Shown one piece after another: positions 42,594 to 49,978 of a stretch of 64,000 bases of DNA. The translations under genes and the position numbers were made by a program. The first letter of the stretch is position 1, and each line of letters starts with the position of its first letter. Origin of the DNA: Georgenia sp. SYP-B2076 (GTDB lineage: Bacteria; Actinomycetota; Actinomycetes; Actinomycetales; Actinomycetaceae); contig NZ_RXOZ01000002.1 of NCBI RefSeq assembly GCF_003991205.1, positions 1 through 64,000 of the forward strand, in the 5' to 3' direction. The notes under the pieces were generated by a model that searched no databases, was not told where the DNA came from, and saw only the letters and a program-made list of their open reading frames with translations.

Positions 42594-43139
42594 GTGACCA
42601 GGTACGCGGCCCTGCTCCGCGGGATCGCTCCGAGCAACCCAGCCATGACCAACGACAAGCTGCGCGGGGTGTTCGAGGCGCTCGGGTTCGGGCAGGTCGC
42701 CTCCGTGCTGGCCAGCGGCAACATCGTGTTTCGCAGCGCCGAGGCCGACGTCCCCGCGCTGGAGCGGCGGATCCAGCGCGCGCTCGCCAGCGAGCTCGGC
42801 ATCGCCGGCGGCACGATCGTCCGCGAGCACTCCGAGCTGCGCGCTCTCCTGGACGCCGATCCTTTCCCCGGACTCACGCACGGCCGCGGCACCTACCTGA
42901 CCGTGACCTTCCTCAAGGACGGCGCCAGGGCCCCCGGGCGGCTGCCGGAGCAGCCCGACCCGCTGACCCGGATCGTCGGGTACGACCCGGCGGCCCGCGT
43001 CTTCCTCGCGATCATCGACAACAGCGTCCTCGGCAGGACGCCGGACTTCATGGCCTGGCTGGACAAGACCTACGGCAAGGACATCACCACCCGCACCTGG
43101 CTCACCGTCCAGCGCATCGTCAAGAAGCTCGAGACCTGA
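42594..43139 (+). CDS. DUF1697 family protein
   Basis: A 181-residue DUF1697 protein: YAALLRGIAPSNPAMTNDKL, EALGFGQVASVLASGNIVF and ERRIQRALASELGI lie in the first half, and GRGTYLTVTFLKDG and NSVLGRTPDFMAWLDKTYGK in the second. This two-module ferredoxin-like fold has no known biochemical activity. GTG at 42594 starts the conserved strand RYAALLRG. The frame ends in WLTVQRIVKKL, matching the usual tail. Confidence 0.88.
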   Translation: MTRYAALLRGIAPSNPAMTNDKLRGVFEALGFGQVASVLASGNIVFRSAEADVPALERRIQRALASELGIAGGTIVREHSELRALLDADPFPGLTHGRGTYLTVTFLKDGARAPGRLPEQPDPLTRIVGYDPAARVFLAIIDNSVLGRTPDFMAWLDKTYGKDITTRTWLTVQRIVKKLET

Positions 43140-43281
43140 GGTAGCGACTCGCCACGCGTCCGCGCGGCCCGGCCGTGCCGTCGCGGCACGAGCGTCGTCG
43201 GCCCAAAGCCCCTTCCGTCGCGCTCGCCGCCGCGCCAGAGTGGAGCCACACGGCAACCACGGATACGCGAAGGAGCGGACC

Positions 43282-43785
43282 ATGCGGGCTCAGCGTGGAG
43301 ACCACATCGTGCTCGCCGGAGGGCACGTCGGCCAGACGGTGCCCGACGGCGAGATCATCGAGGTGCGCGGCGAGGACGGGGCGCCGCCGTACCTGGTGCG
43401 CTGGAGCGACGGGCGGGAGGTGCTGATCTTCCCCGGTCCCGACGCCGAGCTGCGCGTCGCGCACTCCCGCGAGGAGGCCGCTGCGGCCGGAGCTGACCGG
43501 CCGGCCGAGGCCCGGCCCGTGCAGGAGTGGCAGATCCGGGTCTCGCTCTTCCCGTCCGGCGATGACACCACCGCGCGGGTCGCGCTGATCAGCGACGCGA
43601 TCGGTGAGCTGGACGCCCAGGGGGCGAGCCACCGCGGCGCCCACGACCCGGCGGTGGCGCGGATCGGCGACGAGGTCGCGCTGGCGCGGGCGCTGCGTCA
43701 CCTCGCGGACCAGCTCCTCGCCAGGGCGGGCCACGACGTCGAGAACGTCACCGGCGAGGCCGACGTGACGATCCGGCCGAGCTGA
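43282..43785 (+). CDS. DUF1918-DUF1876 fusion protein
   Basis: A 167-residue protein joining two small actinobacterial domains. Residues 1-60 are DUF1918 (AQRGDHIVLAGGHVGQTVPD, PPYLVRWSDGREVLIFPGPD), an SH3-like barrel. Residues 80-160 are DUF1876 (WQIRVSLFPSGDDTTARVAL, VARIGDEVALARALRHLADQ). Both usually occur as separate short proteins, DUF1876 often in stress-induced sets. AAGGAG lies before the ATG at 43282. It stands alone. Function is unknown. Confidence 0.85.
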   Translation: MRAQRGDHIVLAGGHVGQTVPDGEIIEVRGEDGAPPYLVRWSDGREVLIFPGPDAELRVAHSREEAAAAGADRPAEARPVQEWQIRVSLFPSGDDTTARVALISDAIGELDAQGASHRGAHDPAVARIGDEVALARALRHLADQLLARAGHDVENVTGEADVTIRPS

Positions 43786-43938
43786 GCGCCCCGGGCACGG
43801 ATGGTGCGGCGGGCGGGGACCTTGGTCGCTGTTCGCTGGCGGAGGCCGGCGCCACAGTGGAGGTGAGCGCACGCGTTCAGCGCAGGTGCCCCGGGTGGGC
43901 CCGTCGGCACCGCTCCGCGCTCGTCGGAGGTGAGGGAG

Positions 43939-44188
43939 ATGGCAGAGGCCACCGCTCCTCCGCGCGTACGGTCCTCGGCGTCGCGCACAACGCCCACCCT
44001 GCTGCTGGCGTGCGGCATCGCCGCGCCCCTGGTCTATGTGTCCGCCGACGTGGGATGCCGACGCCCGCCTGGGCGCCCTGGAACGCGTGAACATCTACGC
44101 CACGATGCTGTGGCTCCTCCTTCTCGCCGCGGCCCTGGTCCGCGCCGAGACCCACGCGCAACCCGACCGTGAAGGGACGAGATCATGA
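43939..44188 (+). pseudogene. DUF998 membrane protein with internal deletion
   Basis: The ATG at 43939 opens a normal DUF998 beginning: a charged leader, then TLLLACGIAAPLVYVSAD, the first membrane helix. Directly after it, in another frame, comes the family's C-terminus, LGALERVNIYATMLWLLLLA and AALVRAE, the last helix. The four or so helices between are missing, leaving about 250 bases of a gene that is normally about 600-700. Its stop overlaps the ATG of the flavodoxin gene (ATGA), so the operon link survives the deletion. Confidence 0.7.
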
Positions 44189-44682
44189 GCATCACCTACT
44201 GCCACGCCTCGAAGTTCGGCAACGGCGCCGCCGTCGCCGAGCACTTCACCCAGGCCATGGCCGCCAAAGGCATCACGGTCGACGTCAGTCACGTGCGTGA
44301 CGCCGATCCCAGGCACCTGCCGCGCGCGGACCTGTACATATTCAGCTCGCCGGGCCGGATGGGCAGGCCGATCGGCGCCGCGCGGCGGTTCCTGCGGAAG
44401 GTGCAGCTTCCCCCGGGCACGCCCTACGCCCTCCTCACCACCGCGTCCACGCCCCAGCCGGACAAGAAGACCGGCGAGATGCCCAGCGAGGAGAGCATGG
44501 CCCGGTGGCGCCGCGTGCGGCCGATCATGACCGAGCTGCTCGACGCGAAGGGCCTGCGAAAGGTCGCCGAGGACACCGTGCAGGTGACCGGGCTCAAGGG
44601 GCCGCTGGAGGCCGGGTGGGAGGAGAAGGTCGACGCCTTCGCCGACCGCGTCGCGCCGCTCACCGGTCTCCACCGGAGCTGA
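44185..44682 (+). CDS. Flavodoxin-like protein
   Basis: A 165-residue protein with the flavodoxin fold: ITYCHASKFGNGAAVAEHFT takes the place of the FMN phosphate loop, DLYIFSSPGRMGRPIGAA the second loop, and YALLTTASTPQPDKKTGEMP the region around the third. The first loop departs from the usual T/S-x-T-G-x-T, so FMN binding may be weakened or different. It could serve as an electron carrier or a flavodoxin-like reductase. It is coupled to the DUF998 relic upstream. GGGACGAG precedes the ATG. Confidence 0.85.
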   Translation: MSITYCHASKFGNGAAVAEHFTQAMAAKGITVDVSHVRDADPRHLPRADLYIFSSPGRMGRPIGAARRFLRKVQLPPGTPYALLTTASTPQPDKKTGEMPSEESMARWRRVRPIMTELLDAKGLRKVAEDTVQVTGLKGPLEAGWEEKVDAFADRVAPLTGLHRS

Positions 44683-44871
44683 CCGCCCCGGCGGTCGTGG
44701 GCGCCCGGCCCCGGCGCTCGTGGGGCGGCCGCCCCGCGGCCGCCGTCGCGCGCGCCGTCCCACGGACAGGGCCTGCCTCGCAGAAGTGGGGCAGATGGCT
44801 GCAGCCTTATGTGCGGCGCGTTTATGGACCGATAGGGTCGAAACCCGTCGTCCAGCCAGAAGGGTTTCACC

Positions 44872-45246
44872 ATGATCGATTTCCAGAACGCGTCGTACAT
44901 CAAGCTCGGGCCGTGGGAGACCACTAAAGCGCAGTCCGACCTCGCGGAGATTCTCATCGAGAATGAGACGGTCCACCTCGCATTCAAGGGCATGCGGGAC
45001 TCGGTGACGTTCACCAACAAGCGGATCATCGCCCTGAACGTGCAGGGCATGACCGGTAAGAAGAAGGACTACACCTCGTTGCCGTACAGCCGTATCCAGG
45101 CGTTCTCCGTGGAGACCGCGGGAACGTTCGACCTCGACTCCGAGATCGAGCTGTGGTTCAGCGGCCTCGGCCGGATCAAGCTCGAGTTCACCCGCGGCGT
45201 CGACATCCGGGGTCTCAACCGGCTCATCGGGGACCACGTCCTCTAG
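44872..45246 (+). CDS. Bacterial PH-domain protein (bPH_1/DUF1696-like)
   Basis: A 124-residue protein of the bacterial pleckstrin-homology type: KLGPWETTKAQSDLAEILIE, ENETVHLAFKGMRDSVTFTN, KRIIALNVQGMTGKKKDYTS and LPYSRIQAFSVETAGTFDLD, then ELWFSGLGRIKLEFTRGVDI. Such proteins form ring-like oligomers; their ligands are unknown. AGAAGGGTTTCACC before the ATG at 44872 supports the start. It has lower GC than its neighbours, with ATC/AAG-rich codons, so it may have been acquired. Confidence 0.85.
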   Translation: MIDFQNASYIKLGPWETTKAQSDLAEILIENETVHLAFKGMRDSVTFTNKRIIALNVQGMTGKKKDYTSLPYSRIQAFSVETAGTFDLDSEIELWFSGLGRIKLEFTRGVDIRGLNRLIGDHVL

Positions 45247-45362
45247 GCGCCCGGCTCAACGCGCGGACGCCACAGGAACGTTTCCCTGGGCGCTTCCGGG
45301 AGGCGGGGAGCGCGCGGGGCTCGTACGGTCGAAGAGATCCCACCGAACGAGAGGAGCACAGA

Positions 45363-45911
45363 ATGACGGACCTCACAGGCAAGCGCATCGCCTTCCTCGC
45401 CACGAACGGCTTCGAGGACTCGGAGTTGACGTCGCCCTGGGAGGCGGTGACCTCGGCCGGCGCGACGGCGACCCTCGTCTCGCCCGAGCCGGGCAGCATC
45501 ACCGGCAAGAACGGGCACGAGGCCAGGGTCGACGCGGCCGTGGGCCAGGCGAAGGGCGACGACTTCGACGGACTCGTCCTGCCGGGCGGCGTCGCCAACG
45601 GTGACACGATCCGCATGGACGAAGACGCGGTCGCGTTCGCCCGGTCCTTCTTCGACCAGCACAAGCCGGTCGGGGTGATCTGCCACGGCGGCTGGATCCT
45701 CACGGACGCCGACGTGGTCAAGGGGCGCACCATGACCTCGTGGCCGAGCCTGCGCACCGACCTGCGCAACGCCGGCGCCACCTGGGTTGACGAGGAGGTG
45801 GTCGTCGACGCCGGGCTGGTGAGCAGCCGGAAGCCCGACGACCTGCCCGCGTTCAACGCCAAGATCGTCGAGGAGTTCGCCGAGGGCAAGCACGAGGCGC
45901 AGGTGGCCTGA
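45363..45911 (+). CDS. DJ-1/PfpI family protein (YhbO-like)
   Basis: A 182-residue DJ-1/PfpI-superfamily protein. RIAFLATNGFEDSELTSPWE carries the conserved Glu that activates the nucleophile. DGLVLPGGVANGDTIRMDED is the central loop, and PVGVICHGGWILTDADVVKG contains the nucleophile Cys in the typical A/I-C-H-G-x-W elbow. The family includes deglycase or chaperone-like stress proteins such as YhbO. AGAGGAG before the ATG at 45363. The gene ends before a strong hairpin. Confidence 0.92.
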   Translation: MTDLTGKRIAFLATNGFEDSELTSPWEAVTSAGATATLVSPEPGSITGKNGHEARVDAAVGQAKGDDFDGLVLPGGVANGDTIRMDEDAVAFARSFFDQHKPVGVICHGGWILTDADVVKGRTMTSWPSLRTDLRNAGATWVDEEVVVDAGLVSSRKPDDLPAFNAKIVEEFAEGKHEAQVA

Positions 45912-45970
45912 TGCGCCCCGCGACGTCGGGCGGCCCAATCGTCGCCGTAGCGCGGACGTAGACGAGCCCA

Positions 45971-46017
45971 GGGTGTGGGCCTGGTGCCGAGGTGACCTCG
46001 GCACCAGGCCCACACCC
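45971..46017. terminator. Perfect 47-base palindrome, bidirectional terminator
   Basis: Arms of 23 bases (45971-45993 and 45995-46017) are exactly complementary around one G. The left arm starts GGGTGTGGGCCTGGTGCCGA. It lies 60 bases after the DJ-1 gene and 43 bases after (on the other strand) the end of the convergent HxlR gene. There is no T-run, as often in actinobacteria. It can stop transcription from both sides. Confidence 0.75.
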
Positions 46018-46059
46018 ATGCCGTCCCATGACCGACGGCGGACGACCCTGACCGGAACC

Positions 46060-46722
46060 TCACGCGGCGGGCGCCGGCTCCGCTGCGAGGTGGAACGTGG
46101 CGGCGAAGCGGTCCAGCAACGCCGGGTCGCCGTCGAGCACCTCCACGACTCCCCGCTCGATCGCCTCGGCGGGGGAGACCTCGCCCGAGATGACCGAGTG
46201 GATCCCGGGCCCGGCGGCGAAGGTGAGGCCGGCGCCGGGCCGCGGTCCGGGCGTCACGGTGAGGGCGCCGTCGGCGACGTCGAGCGCGAGCACGACGTCG
46301 CCGATGCGTGCCTCGTAGGAGGCGGCCGGCAGGGCGGCGGCAACGCCTGGTCGGAACGCGGTGCGCAGCGCGATGGTCAGCGAGTCGGCGGTGACGACGT
46401 CGGCCGGGTCGGGCTCGCCCATGGCCCGGAAGCCCCACCGCCCCAGCGCCAGGACGACGTCCTCGAGCCCGCGCCCGAACTCGGTGAGCTGGTAGACCAG
46501 GCCGTGGGCGAGCGGGACGCGGCGGATGACGCCGCCCGCCTGCAGCTCCTTGAGCCGCGCGGCCAGGATGTTCGTCGGGATGCGGGGGAGGCCCGCCTTG
46601 AGGTCGGTGTAGCGCCGCGGCCCCACGAGCAGGTCGCGGACGATGAGCAGGGCCCATCGTTCGCCGACCAGCTCGAGGGCCGTGACGACGCCGCAGTACT
46701 GCCCGTAGCTACGTGCGCCCAT
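46060..46722 (-). CDS. HxlR-family regulator with C-terminal SCP2-like domain
   Basis: A 220-residue protein. Residues 5-100 are an HxlR winged helix: YCGVVTALELVGERWALLIV, RDLLVGPRRYTDLKAGLPRI, PTNILAARLKELQAGGVIRR and VYQLTEFGRGLEDVVLALGR. The C-terminal 115 residues resemble SCP2 sterol-carrier-like domains (VVLALDVADGALTVTPGPRP), suggesting that a hydrophobic effector controls DNA binding. The adjacent VOC gene, four bases upstream on the same strand, is the likely target; the pair would form an operon. Confidence 0.88.
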   Translation of the reverse strand: MGARSYGQYCGVVTALELVGERWALLIVRDLLVGPRRYTDLKAGLPRIPTNILAARLKELQAGGVIRRVPLAHGLVYQLTEFGRGLEDVVLALGRWGFRAMGEPDPADVVTADSLTIALRTAFRPGVAAALPAASYEARIGDVVLALDVADGALTVTPGPRPGAGLTFAAGPGIHSVISGEVSPAEAIERGVVEVLDGDPALLDRFAATFHLAAEPAPAA

Positions 46723-46725
46723 CCG

Positions 46726-47178
46726 TCAGGCGCCCGCCTCCTGCTGTCCCTGCTGCGCCATGTAGGCCTCGGGGCCCTTCTCGGCGGCGACGGGATCCAT
46801 CCACAGCGCGCTGAAGTTGTTGCCGTCGGGGTCCTCGAAGTCGCGCGAGTACATGAACCCGTAGTCCTGGGCCTCGCGGGGCTCGGTGCCGCCGGAAGCG
46901 AGCGCCTTCTCGAGGAGCGCGTCGACCTCCGGGCGGCTCTCCCGGCTCAGCGCCACCTCGACCTGCGCGGAGGTGTGCGGGTCGGCGATCGGCTTGTCGG
47001 TGAACGTCGCGAAGAACTCGCGGGTGAGGATCATGAGGTACAGGTGCTCGTCGATGACGACGCAGGCGGCGTTCTCATCGGTGAAGTTGGGGTTGATGTG
47101 CCAGCCGAGCCCGGTGAAGAACGCCTTCGCTCGCTCGAGGTCGGAGGTGGGCAGGTTGACGAAGATGTCAGTGGTCAT
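46726..47178 (-). CDS. VOC family protein (glyoxalase/bleomycin-resistance type)
   Basis: A 150-residue VOC protein: IFVNLPTSDLERAKAFFTGL, GWHINPNFTDENAACVVIDE, LMILTREFFATFTDKPIADP and FMYSRDFEDPDGNNFSALWM, whose Asp/Asn-rich end matches members annotated as lactoylglutathione lyase-like. GGGAG eleven bases before the ATG at 47178 supports this start; an ATG three codons upstream is too close to it. It lies upstream of the HxlR gene. A likely role is detoxification or binding of a small compound. Confidence 0.88.
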   Translation of the reverse strand: MTTDIFVNLPTSDLERAKAFFTGLGWHINPNFTDENAACVVIDEHLYLMILTREFFATFTDKPIADPHTSAQVEVALSRESRPEVDALLEKALASGGTEPREAQDYGFMYSRDFEDPDGNNFSALWMDPVAAEKGPEAYMAQQGQQEAGA

Positions 47179-47364
47179 GATGAACATGTCTCCCTTGACT
47201 GTTTGAACCTGACCGCTCGTGCGGACGAGAACTACACTTGCAAAAAGCAAGTACGACTGTCAAGAGGCCGTTCGGCTCCTTCGGCGGGCGGCAGATCCGC
47301 CGGGTGGGCCGACTGGCGGGGTAGGCAGATCGGCTGGACAGGCCGATCAGCTGGGCAGCGGGAC

Positions 47365-47919
47365 TCAGCCGGCGGCGCGGCCGAGCTCCTCGTGCAGCCT
47401 CGCCCGCACGTCCGCCGGCGCCACGCCCAGCCACTGCAGGGTGCGGGCCGTGGGGGTGTCGTCGGCCACCAGGGCGAGCAGCAGGTGCTCGGTGCCGATG
47501 TAGCCGTGCCCGAGCGCGAGGGCCTCGCGGAGGGACTGCTCCAACGCCTTCCTCGCGCTCGCGGTGAACGGCAGACGGTCACCCTTCCTGCGGAGGAACC
47601 CGCGGCGCGGCGCGCGCGGCTTGTCCAGGGCGCCGGGGCCGAAGGTGGCCTCGGCCTGGCGGCGCACCGCCTCGAGGTCGATCCCGATGCTCGCGAGCGC
47701 CTCCCCGTCGGCGTGGCCGAGGACGGCGAGCTCGCGCTCGAGCGCCGCCCGGTCGAGGCCCAGCTCGGCCAGCACCCGTGGCGCGAGGTCGTCGTCGTTC
47801 GCCAGGAGGCCGAGGAGGAGGTGCTCGGCGCCGATGTGGTCGTGCCGGAGCCGCCTGGCCTCCTCCTGCGACCGGACGACCGTGGTGCGTGCCGCCTCGG
47901 TGAACCGCTCGAACATCAT
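47365..47919 (-). CDS. Clp N-terminal domain protein without ATPase
   Basis: A 184-residue protein made of the two repeats of a Clp-N domain: MFERFTEAARTTVVRSQEEA and HDHIGAEHLLLGLLANDDDL, then LPFTASARKALEQSLREALA and HGYIGTEHLLLALVADDTPT. ClpC-type chaperones have these before their ATPase modules, which are absent here. It could act as an adaptor, competing for Clp substrates or binding arginine-marked proteins. It overlaps the stop of the upstream HTH gene (ATGATG), so the two are translationally coupled. Confidence 0.92.
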   Translation of the reverse strand: MMFERFTEAARTTVVRSQEEARRLRHDHIGAEHLLLGLLANDDDLAPRVLAELGLDRAALERELAVLGHADGEALASIGIDLEAVRRQAEATFGPGALDKPRAPRRGFLRRKGDRLPFTASARKALEQSLREALALGHGYIGTEHLLLALVADDTPTARTLQWLGVAPADVRARLHEELGRAAG

Positions 47920-48152
47920 CGCCTCCCGTCCGCGGCGGGACCGACCCGCCCGGCGTGCTTCTTGTGGACCGCCTGCTTCGAGACCCCCATCACGGCGGCG
48001 ACCTCGGCCCAGGACCAGCCCTGCTCCCGCGCGTTGCGGACCTGGAGGTCCTCCAGCTGCTCGACCAGCCGGCGCAACGCCGCGACGGCGCGCAGGCCGA
48101 CGGCTGGGTCCTTGTCCGTGCCACTCGCGACGAGGTCGCTCTCCTCATTCAC
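47916..48152 (-). CDS. Small HTH regulator coupled to the Clp-N gene
   Basis: A 78-residue protein. The middle has AVAALRRLVEQLEDLQVRNA, an amphipathic helix, then WSWAEVAAVMGVSKQAVHKK, a helix-turn-helix of the sigma-factor-like type often found beside ClpN genes. It begins at GTG 48152, seven bases after a -10 box, so its mRNA is probably leaderless. The C-terminus is short and basic. It likely controls its own operon through the inverted repeat upstream. Confidence 0.85.
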   Translation of the reverse strand: MNEESDLVASGTDKDPAVGLRAVAALRRLVEQLEDLQVRNAREQGWSWAEVAAVMGVSKQAVHKKHAGRVGPAADGRR

Positions 48153-48153
48153 A

Positions 48154-48191
48154 ATCGTCAGCCTAGGTTGACGGAGCGACCGCGTCAACCT
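48154..48191 (-). promoter_or_regulatory. Promoter and inverted repeat of the HTH/Clp-N operon
   Basis: On the minus strand TTGACG and TAGGCT are separated by 17 bases, and the -10 box ends seven bases before the GTG start. An inverted repeat, AGGTTGACG and CGTCAACCT (9-base arms, 9-base gap, 48165-48191), covers the -35 and most of the spacer. A dimeric regulator such as the encoded HTH protein could bind it. Confidence 0.65.
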
Positions 48192-48217
48192 TTGTTGCCG
48201 GAAGGGGTACCTGGTGG

Positions 48218-48790
48218 TCACCCGCCGGCGGGGCGCTGCACGGCATAGACGAGATGGACGAACTGGCCGTGCCTCTCCGCGCTCGTCAGCGCCAGCCGAT
48301 CCGGCCCGACCCGCCGGGGCAGGAGCGCGGCGCCGCCGGGCAGCGTCGCCGGCGCGACCGACACCTGGATCTCGTCGAGCGCGTCGACGTCCAGGAACTG
48401 GCCGGCCAGGTCGCCGCCGCCGAGCAGCCACAGGTCCCGGTCCCCGGCCGCCGCCGCGAGGTCGGGCAGCCGGTCGGCGACGGCGCCCCGGACGAGGCGC
48501 ACGTCGGCGCCCTCCGGCGTCGGCAGCCGGCGGGTGGTGAAGACGAACGCCGGGCGGCCGCCGACGTACTCGAGCTCCTGCCACCGCCCGGGCCGCTCGA
48601 GGATCCGCTCCTCGCGCAGCACCCACTCGTACGTCGTCGAGCCCATCACCAGCGCGCCGATCCCGCGCAGGAACGCCGCGTTGTCGGGGGCGCCCGCGCT
48701 CTCGACGGCGAACAGCCAGCTCAGCGAGTCCTCGTCGTCGGCGATGAATCCGTTCAACGTCGCCGCGGCGTTGTAGATGACCCTCGCCAC
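48218..48790 (-). CDS. RibD-type dihydrofolate reductase family protein
   Basis: A 190-residue protein of the RibD C-terminal/DHFR-like family. It starts VARVIYNAAATLNGFIADDE, with GALVMGSTTYEWVLREERIL, PAFVFTTRRLPTPEGADVRL and LWLLGGGDLAGQFLDVDALD, the NADPH-binding Gly loop. Most such proteins reduce unknown pterin or sugar-like substrates; few are true DHFR enzymes. GTG at 48790 begins the conserved first strand. It stands alone. Confidence 0.88.
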   Translation of the reverse strand: MARVIYNAAATLNGFIADDEDSLSWLFAVESAGAPDNAAFLRGIGALVMGSTTYEWVLREERILERPGRWQELEYVGGRPAFVFTTRRLPTPEGADVRLVRGAVADRLPDLAAAAGDRDLWLLGGGDLAGQFLDVDALDEIQVSVAPATLPGGAALLPRRVGPDRLALTSAERHGQFVHLVYAVQRPAGG

Positions 48791-48804
48791 GCCCGCGCTC
48801 CGCC

Positions 48805-49380
48805 TCAGCCGGTGTGCCGTCCGGTCAGCTTGTCGCGGAGCCGGTCGACCATGCCGACGCCCGGCCCAAGGGTCTTGTGGAACAGCTCGGAGTGCGGGGC
48901 GTGGGGGTGCGGGCGGGTCGGTGCCAGCTTCTTGGCCGTCTCCACCTTCTCGCCCAGCTTGACCAGCTTCTCGGCGGGAATGCTGGCCCGGAGCTTCGGG
49001 AACTGGTCGGCCTCCTCCTCGCCCGCGTGGTGGCGCAGCTGCGCCTCCAGCTCCCTGACGAGCCCCATGAACGTCGGATCGCCGGCCTCGACGTCCTCCA
49101 TCCGCTTCATCAGCTGGACGATCTCGTCGTGCTCCTTCTTGTCCTGCTCCACCTCCGCGGCCCCGTCCGGCACGTGCTCCTTGATCGCGGGGTAGACGTA
49201 CATCTCCTCGGCGACGGCGTGACGCATCACCTCCGCGATCACGGTGTCGGCCAGGTCCCGGCGCCGGCCGGCGTCGGGCGTGCCCTCGATCTGGCCGAGC
49301 AGCTCCAGCATCTCCTGGTGGTCGGCGGTGAGGATGTCGACGACATCCCGGCCCTGGCCGCCACTTCGGGTCTCGGTCAT
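48805..49380 (-). CDS. Hemerythrin-like domain protein
   Basis: A 191-residue four-helix protein. DVVDILTADHQEMLELLGQI gives the first His, VMRHAVAEEMYVYPAIKEHV the next His and Glu ligands, KKEHDEIVQLMKRMEDVEAG a further His, and LRHHAGEEEADQFPKLRASI the last pair for a di-iron centre. Hemerythrins bind O2 or sense redox state. The C-terminal 40 residues are basic and unstructured, ending RPHPHAPHSELFHKTLG. GAAGGAGGGTC lies just before the ATG at 49380. Confidence 0.92.
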   Translation of the reverse strand: MTETRSGGQGRDVVDILTADHQEMLELLGQIEGTPDAGRRRDLADTVIAEVMRHAVAEEMYVYPAIKEHVPDGAAEVEQDKKEHDEIVQLMKRMEDVEAGDPTFMGLVRELEAQLRHHAGEEEADQFPKLRASIPAEKLVKLGEKVETAKKLAPTRPHPHAPHSELFHKTLGPGVGMVDRLRDKLTGRHTG

Positions 49381-49572
49381 GAGACGACCCTCCTTCGCGT
49401 CGTTGTGACCCGAGCCTAGGAAGGAAGCGAGGGCGCGGCATCCTCAGCCACGCCACGCCGCGCCGGATGGTCAGGGGAGAAGGTGTGTGCGTCCCCGGCG
49501 GCGTCGGCACCGCGCCGACGGCGGTGACCTTCGGCCCGGGTGGCCCGCCGCCCCCGCGGCCAGGCTGGAGGC

Positions 49573-49975
49573 ATGGACGACGACGACGTCGAACGGGCGC
49601 CGCACGGCCGACGTCGAGCACCCGCCCGCCCCGGTCGCCCGGTGGCGGCGGTTCGCGATCACCCCCCGCTGCTGCGCACCGCGCTCCTGGCCATGCACGG
49701 GGAGATCCTGGTCGGCCGGTGGCGGCCCTTCACCGCGCTGCAGGTCCTCGCGCCGCCCGAGGGGTTCGTCTGGGCGGGGCCAGCGGGTCGCGGCGCCACG
49801 CGGCCCCGGGGCTTCGACCGGTTCACCCGGGGCGAGATGCGTCGGCGGCTGGGTGGCCTCCTGCCAGTGATGTCCGCCCGGAACGCCAAGTCACCCGCAG
49901 CGCCGCCGGCCGACTCGCGGGCGAGACGATGCTCCTCCCGGCCGCGGCGCTGAACCCGGCGGTCACCCGGCCCCA
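49573..49975 (+). pseudogene. DUF6544-like gene remnant, several frameshifts
   Basis: Three frames in order resemble one protein. DVEHPPAPVARWRRFAI is near 49605-49660. LLRTALLAMHGEILVGRWRP, FTALQVLAPPEGFVWAGPAG and FDRFTRGEMRRRLGGLLPVM run at 49670-49880. VTRSAAGRLAGETMLLPAAA and LNPAV run at 49890-49965. This order matches a DUF6544 (DUF6920)-type protein, of which the C-terminal part is lost where the divergent regulator gene ends. Small indels separate the pieces, so no product of full length is possible. The family call rests on recognised motifs. Confidence 0.6.
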
Positions 49976-49978
49976 GGC

